A DNA stretch of 11,986 nucleotides, taken from CAZAMT01 sp964486145. GTDB lineage: Bacteria > Bacteroidota > Bacteroidia > Bacteroidales > JAAAOM01. The stretch lies in contig CAZAMT010000116.1 in NCBI GenBank assembly GCA_964486145.1, forward strand, positions 1-11,986, written 5' to 3'. Below, one piece after another: positions 7,977-11,986 of the stretch. The first letter of the stretch is position 1; each line of letters begins with the position of its first letter. The notes beneath the pieces are model-generated. The model worked only from the letters and a program-made list of their open reading frames with translations, did not search any database and was not told the DNA's origin. Position numbers and translations under genes: made by a program.

Positions 7977-10625
7977 ATGATTAATTCTTTGAGATTTCGC
8001 GTTTTGGCATGGTTTCTTGCATTCGCGTTTTTGGTTTTGGCTACATTTATACCTTCAAATTTGTATTATTTTAACCGGAAAGATGAAATTTCTGAAATCA
8101 TCAGTGAGATAAATTTGATTCATCGTGATTTGTTGAAGGATTTAAATAACAATGAAGCATTCTTTCAATATGAAATCACAAATTCCGATTATTTCATTAC
8201 TGGTGGTAAAAGCAGCTACCTGGAAAACCATGAACGTTTAACAACAGATATTATAGAAAAGCTTGAAAACCTCAATCGTTTCGATAACTTCGAGAGTTTT
8301 GAGTTAAACGAACGGATTGACGATTTAAAAGCTGATATTTATAAGTATAATTCAATTTTCAGGCAAATTGTAAAACTTATTTATGACAGGGGTTATAAAG
8401 ATTATGGGACGGTAGGGTTGATGCGGGACTATATCCACCGTCTTGAAAAAACTCCGGGATTGGATCAAACATACGTACTTAGTTTGCGAAGACATGAAAA
8501 AGATTATATCATCCGAAACGAACAGCAATATATTAACAAACTGAATAACCTTGCCAACAGATTCAAAAATCGAATTGAGGCAAAGACCAGTTTCTCCAGT
8601 CTTAAAAAGGATGAAATCCTGGATATTCTTGATAAATACCAGAACCTTTTTAACCGGATTGTAGAACTGGATAAACAAATTGGCATTAAAAACAATACCG
8701 GTTTAAAGCTTCAACATGACCAACAGGTATTTTCCATTGAAACAGAGTTTCTTGATTTGATTGATAAAGCGGAAAAGAAAAAGGTAGAAATGTTTCATAA
8801 ACTGGAATACTACTACGCCATCAGTTCATTTTTTATTATCGTTATCGGTATCCTGCTCAGTACATTAATGATTCGGAAAGTTACCATGCCATTGCGCCAG
8901 TTAACAGAATACATCACTACCCTGATGAAAAATGATTTTAAAAAACAGGGAAAAATAAATATGAAGCGCACGGATTTTGAAGTGCGATTGATATATAATG
9001 AATTCAACAATATGGTTGATCGTTTGCATTCCCGGGAAATACAACGGGATAATGCCCTACAGGCGATGAGGGAAAGCGAAATGAAATACAGAGAGTTGGC
9101 GGACATGCTTCCTCAAAGTATTTTTGAAACCGATGATAAAGGAAATTATACTTATGTCAATCGGGCATGGATAAATAAATTGGGATATTCGCAGGAAGAT
9201 ATTGATAACGGATTAAACATCCTTCAAACCCTTGTATCAGAAGATCCAAATAAAAACATTTTGGATAACAGACTGGAAAATTCGGAGTTTATAGGCATAA
9301 AAAAGTCAGGAAAAGAATTTCCAGCACTTTTGTACTCAAATAAAATTCAACAAGATTCTAAAACATCGGGTACCAGGGGTATAATCATCGACATAACGGA
9401 AAGGCGAAAATACATTGAAGCTTTAAAACGAGAAAAGACGAAAGCTGAAAAATCCGACAAGTTAAAATCATCATTTCTCGCCAATATGAGCCACGAGATT
9501 CGCACGCCAATGAATGCCATCATTGGTTTTTCGGATTTGCTGGCTTCGGATGAACTGGATCATAACGATCGGAAGGAGTACATACGGCATATTCGTAACA
9601 GCGGAGAATTGCTTTTAAATATTATCAACGATATTATTGACATTGCCAAAATTGAAGCGGGAGAAGTAAAAATCATTGAACAGGATTGTAACATCCATGA
9701 CATATTGAATGAAGCATATGTAACACATAAAGACATTCTGACCAGAACAAAAAAAGACAGGTATATTGAACTCAAATGTGAAAAAGGAAGTGAAAACACT
9801 TTTTTCATCAAATCCGATCCTTTCCGAATAAAGCAGGTATTATCAAATCTGATTAGCAATGCTGTAAAATTTACAGACAGCGGAGAAGTCAAATTTGGCT
9901 ATGAGTTTATTGATAATTCACAACTATTATTTTTTGTAAAGGATACAGGAATTGGGTTACCCCCGGATAAAGCAGATATAATATTTGAAAGGTTTCGACA
10001 GGTTGAAGAGTCTTCTGACCGAAATTATGGCGGAACGGGTCTTGGATTAGCCATTACAAAAAACCTGGTCGAATTACTGGGTGGCAAAATCTGGTTGGAA
10101 TCGGAAGAGAAAAAAGGTTCTGTCTTTTATTTTACCTTACCGGTAAATGCGATTCGGTTTCTTAAAGTTCAGGATTCTCCTGTTGCAACCATTCCCGAAA
10201 ATCATCAATGGGCAGAAAAAACCTTTTTAATTGCAGAGGATGATGATTCAAATTTCAAGGTATTGAATGAGTATTTGCATAAAACCAGGGTGAACTTGCT
10301 TCGGGCAAATGATGGTTTAGAAGCTGTAGAAATTTGCATGAATAATCATCAAACAGTGGATTTAATTCTCATGGATATTCAGATGCCCAGATTGAACGGC
10401 TATGAAGCTACAAAAGCAATAAAAAAGGAACATCCACAGATACCCGTAATTGCTCAAACGGCTTACGCCATGTCTGGAGAGAAAGAAAAGAGTTACGAGG
10501 CGGGCTGTGACGATTACATCTCAAAACCCTTAGATAAAAAACTTTTGTTCAGTAAAATTTCGCAATTACTTTGCAGGGATTCGATCATTCCACAAGGACA
10601 AAAAATAGCTTCTGATCACATGTAA
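7977..10625 (+). CDS. Hybrid sensor histidine kinase (helical-bundle sensor, HAMP, PAS, HisKA, HATPase, receiver)
   Basis: This 882-residue protein counts from the ATG at 7977. The in-frame TTG at 7953 would only add eight residues ahead of the first membrane helix. Order of parts: helix about 10-28; an all-helical periplasmic sensor (about 30-280) containing RRHEKDYIIR (171-180), reminiscent of the HBM/four-helix-bundle sensors; second helix about 281-299; HAMP about 300-357; PAS about 370-477; HisKA with phospho-acceptor His506 in SHEIRTP; ATPase domain with N-box Asn628, G1 DTGIGLP (656-662) and G2 GGTGLGLA (685-692); and a receiver (about 749-867) with acidic EDDD (754-757), phospho-acceptor Asp800, Thr828 and Lys850. 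All catalytic residues are present. It has no HPt or DNA-binding output, so the signal must pass to a separate protein. It is divergent from the peptide-exporter operon and convergent with the nuclease gene. The ligand and output partner are unknown. Confidence 0.92.
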   Translation: MINSLRFRVLAWFLAFAFLVLATFIPSNLYYFNRKDEISEIISEINLIHRDLLKDLNNNEAFFQYEITNSDYFITGGKSSYLENHERLTTDIIEKLENLNRFDNFESFELNERIDDLKADIYKYNSIFRQIVKLIYDRGYKDYGTVGLMRDYIHRLEKTPGLDQTYVLSLRRHEKDYIIRNEQQYINKLNNLANRFKNRIEAKTSFSSLKKDEILDILDKYQNLFNRIVELDKQIGIKNNTGLKLQHDQQVFSIETEFLDLIDKAEKKKVEMFHKLEYYYAISSFFIIVIGILLSTLMIRKVTMPLRQLTEYITTLMKNDFKKQGKINMKRTDFEVRLIYNEFNNMVDRLHSREIQRDNALQAMRESEMKYRELADMLPQSIFETDDKGNYTYVNRAWINKLGYSQEDIDNGLNILQTLVSEDPNKNILDNRLENSEFIGIKKSGKEFPALLYSNKIQQDSKTSGTRGIIIDITERRKYIEALKREKTKAEKSDKLKSSFLANMSHEIRTPMNAIIGFSDLLASDELDHNDRKEYIRHIRNSGELLLNIINDIIDIAKIEAGEVKIIEQDCNIHDILNEAYVTHKDILTRTKKDRYIELKCEKGSENTFFIKSDPFRIKQVLSNLISNAVKFTDSGEVKFGYEFIDNSQLLFFVKDTGIGLPPDKADIIFERFRQVEESSDRNYGGTGLGLAITKNLVELLGGKIWLESEEKKGSVFYFTLPVNAIRFLKVQDSPVATIPENHQWAEKTFLIAEDDDSNFKVLNEYLHKTRVNLLRANDGLEAVEICMNNHQTVDLILMDIQMPRLNGYEATKAIKKEHPQIPVIAQTAYAMSGEKEKSYEAGCDDYISKPLDKKLLFSKISQLLCRDSIIPQGQKIASDHM

Positions 10626-10644
10626 ATGCATTTATTGGCATAGG

Positions 10645-11421
10645 CTACAGTTGGATGTCCAATCGAATTGGACAATGATCGGAACCCATCATCTGGTCGA
10701 GGATGACGGAATCATTCACTTTACGGATAAAACGGTTACTTACCAGAAAATAATCAATTCTCCAACCAACATTTCGCTCACGCGCTTTAAACCGCTGATT
10801 CCAGAAGGTATATTGCACTTTGTCTTTGTGAAAATGCCTGAATGTATCAATGAAATTTTCAGAAAGCAAGTTATTGAAACCATCGATTTCTGTTTGTGTA
10901 TAGCCGGCTGTTTTATTATAATTTTCTTTGGGTCGGGCAAGATCGATGGATTCATGGGCAACATTCATGTCGCCTGTAAAAATCACCGGTTTTTTTTCAT
11001 CCAGTTTCTTCAAAAATTCAACAAGTGCCTGATCCCATGTTTTTCGGTATTCCAGTCGTTTTAATCCCTGCCCTGAGTTTGGAACATAGGCATTTACCAG
11101 AAAGAACTGATCATATTCCAGCGTAATCAACCTTCCTTCTTCATCGTGTCCGGGTATGCCCATGTCATAGGAATGGTTCAAAGGTTCTTGCCTGGTGAAA
11201 ATCGCGGTGCCCGAATAACCTTTTTTGAGAGCCGAATTCACAAACCATTTATATTCAGGAAGCTTAACAGCAATTTCGGCAAGGATGTCATCTTGTGCTT
11301 TGGTTTCCTGGATACAGAAAATATCCGGATCCATCTCCTTTATCTTCTCATAAAACCCTTTTTTGATTGAAGCCCGAATTCCGTTTACATTCCAGGAAAT
11401 AATATTCAGTTTTTCAGCCAT
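10645..11421 (-). CDS. xth: Exodeoxyribonuclease III (AP endonuclease)
   Basis: This 258-residue enzyme of the exonuclease III / Mg-dependent AP endonuclease family acts in base-excision repair, cutting DNA at abasic sites and trimming 3' ends. Conserved elements are all visible: ISWNVNGIRA (8-17), IQETKA with metal-binding Glu39, NAYVPN with Tyr112, TGDMNVAHESIDLARP (149-164) with Asp151 and Asn153, WRIDYFLVS (220-228) with Asp223, and GSDHCPI (246-252) with the catalytic Asp248-His249 pair. Length is normal for the family and the ATG at 11421 starts right at the fold. It appears to be a single-gene unit. Its 3' end meets the histidine kinase 19 bases away, and the truncated DUF4038 gene lies 66 bases upstream on the same strand. 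Confidence 0.96.
   Translation of the reverse strand: MAEKLNIISWNVNGIRASIKKGFYEKIKEMDPDIFCIQETKAQDDILAEIAVKLPEYKWFVNSALKKGYSGTAIFTRQEPLNHSYDMGIPGHDEEGRLITLEYDQFFLVNAYVPNSGQGLKRLEYRKTWDQALVEFLKKLDEKKPVIFTGDMNVAHESIDLARPKENYNKTAGYTQTEIDGFNNLLSENFIDTFRHFHKDKVQYTFWNQRFKARERNVGWRIDYFLVSNRFIRKVNDSVILDQMMGSDHCPIRLDIQL
10656..10674. repeat. Perfect 8-bp inverted repeat at the convergent kinase/nuclease junction
   Basis: TGTCCAAT-CGA-ATTGGACA is a perfect palindrome with a 3-base centre, 31 bases beyond the kinase stop and within the last codons of the nuclease gene (CPIRLD). No T tract follows on either strand, so it is not a standard intrinsic terminator. It may still fold in transcripts from both sides, or may be a by-product of the coding sequence. 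Confidence 0.5.
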
Positions 11422-11440
11422 ACATTGTTTTTTTAGATTA

Positions 11441-11448
11441 CGAAAATA
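11441..11448 (-). promoter_or_regulatory. Possible -7 element for the exonuclease III gene
   Basis: The minus-strand reading TATTTTCG matches TAnnTTTG except at one position and lies 19 bases before the nuclease ATG. The expected upstream TTG is at best TTC, so the promoter is tentative. Confidence 0.3.
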
Positions 11449-11465
11449 ATGAACTCTTTGAAAAG

Positions 11466-11503
11466 ATGGAATGGGTGAAGGATAAATTCATGGAATGGAA
11501 TGG
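11466..11503. repeat. Short direct repeats ATGGAATGG at the break of the DUF4038 gene
   Basis: ATGGAATGG occurs at 11466-11474 and again at 11490-11498, the second copy running on as GGAATGG to 11503. The stop codon of the truncated frame (11488-11490) abuts the second copy. Short direct repeats like this can mediate deletion, but they may also be chance in a small region. Confidence 0.5.
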
Positions 11504-11986
11504 TTTATCAATATGTTCATCAGACTGTCCATGTATTGAAAATAGTCCATGTTGATTTGGTTGATGTGACCTTTTTTCAGATCCTCAAATGCAACAGCAA
11601 AGCCTTGTCTCTCGGTGCGGCTATTTGGTCCTTCAACCCCGCCATCGGGCATGAGCGACATGAGAAGAGCCGCGTTAAAACCATGTTCCTGCCGGTTTTT
11701 TGCATATGTGGTAACCGATTCATATGTACCACGCCAGGGTAATGCCCAGGGAGTATCGCCAACAAGTAAAAACGATTCACCGTTGGCATGAATCACATTG
11801 CGTTTGCCTTCGGACATGCGAAGTAACCCGTTTTTAATCAAAGCATTTCTGCCGTCATAAGGGACAGCCGTCAGCGTACCTTCCTGTCCGTGAAGTCCAT
11901 CATCAGCTTCATTCGAGCAAATGGTTTTGTAACTCCATTGCCCGGCCATTTTTTCTTTACTTGTGCTTGTGCAGGAAAAAAACATT
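11488..11986 (-). CDS. DUF4038 (apiosidase-like) lipoprotein, cut off early; probable pseudogene, 5' end outside window
   Basis: The visible 165 residues resemble the N-terminal part of the DUF4038 glycoside-hydrolase-like family, which has a TIM barrel usually followed by a collagen-binding-like domain and totals over 400 residues. Recognisable parts are VIHANGESFLLVGDTPWALP (64-83), YAKNRQEHGFNAALL (94-108) and INMDYFQYMDSLMNIL (144-159). The frame begins MFFSCTSTSK, which looks like the end of a lipoprotein signal with Cys5 as the lipid-attached residue. The true start is therefore probably beyond the window and this Met is internal. The reading frame stops at 11488 just after HSIP, where family members would continue through most of the barrel, and only 66 bases remain before the nuclease gene. 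The other frames there show no continuing homology. This points to loss of the C-terminal part rather than a simple point mutation. A short functional product cannot be excluded but would lack most of the barrel. Confidence 0.7.
   Translation of the reverse strand, partial: MFFSCTSTSKEKMAGQWSYKTICSNEADDGLHGQEGTLTAVPYDGRNALIKNGLLRMSEGKRNVIHANGESFLLVGDTPWALPWRGTYESVTTYAKNRQEHGFNAALLMSLMPDGGVEGPNSRTERQGFAVAFEDLKKGHINQINMDYFQYMDSLMNILINHSIP

Noticed and set aside
10651..11064. 137-codon plus-strand frame opposite the nuclease gene
   Set aside because: The opposite strand encodes a fully conserved exonuclease III, and the plus-strand peptide shows no family features.
1..11986. CRISPR arrays, tRNA or rRNA genes, insertion sequences, phage genes
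   Set aside because: No regularly spaced repeats, RNA gene signatures, transposase or integrase motifs, or terminal inverted repeats were found on either strand.

Overview
The window looks like chromosomal DNA of a member of the Bacteroidota. The base composition is AT-rich. Shine-Dalgarno sequences are essentially absent. There is a PorT-like outer-membrane barrel, a C39-peptidase ABC exporter with an HlyD-type adaptor, a TPR/SpoIIE-phosphatase fusion, and candidate promoters loosely fitting the phylum's TTG / TAnnTTTG pattern. The phylum is an inference from these traits; no finer placement is claimed.

Layout. Bases 1-57 carry the last codons of an upstream gene whose stop overlaps the start of an exported acidic beta-barrel protein (54-1358), which ends at a clear intrinsic terminator (1381-1405). 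A second plus-strand unit holds a standalone ThiF/MoeB/HesA-family protein with several altered catalytic and zinc-site positions (1497-2255) and, 21 bases later, a membrane-anchored TPR-SpoIIE/PP2C phosphatase (2277-4334). Converging on it is a minus-strand operon, read from 7844 down to 4359: a peptidase-containing ABC transporter followed 6 bases later by its HlyD-like adaptor. Divergent from that operon is a large hybrid histidine kinase (7977-10625). This converges on exodeoxyribonuclease III (10645-11421, minus). The window ends in the N-terminal part of a DUF4038 (apiosidase-like) lipoprotein whose reading frame stops early, just upstream of the nuclease gene.

How the parts may work together. 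The exporter pair should cleave a double-glycine-type leader and secrete a peptide across the inner membrane, but neither a substrate gene nor a TolC-like outer-membrane partner is visible. The hybrid kinase shares a roughly 130-base divergent intergenic region with the exporter and has no DNA-binding output of its own, so a regulatory link is possible but unproven. The TPR phosphatase is topologically a transmembrane sensor with a cytoplasmic serine/threonine phosphatase output. Most of the window is conventional. The features most worth checking are the degenerate ThiF-like protein paired with a phosphatase, the substrate-less peptide exporter beside a sensor kinase, and the truncated DUF4038 gene with short repeats at its break.
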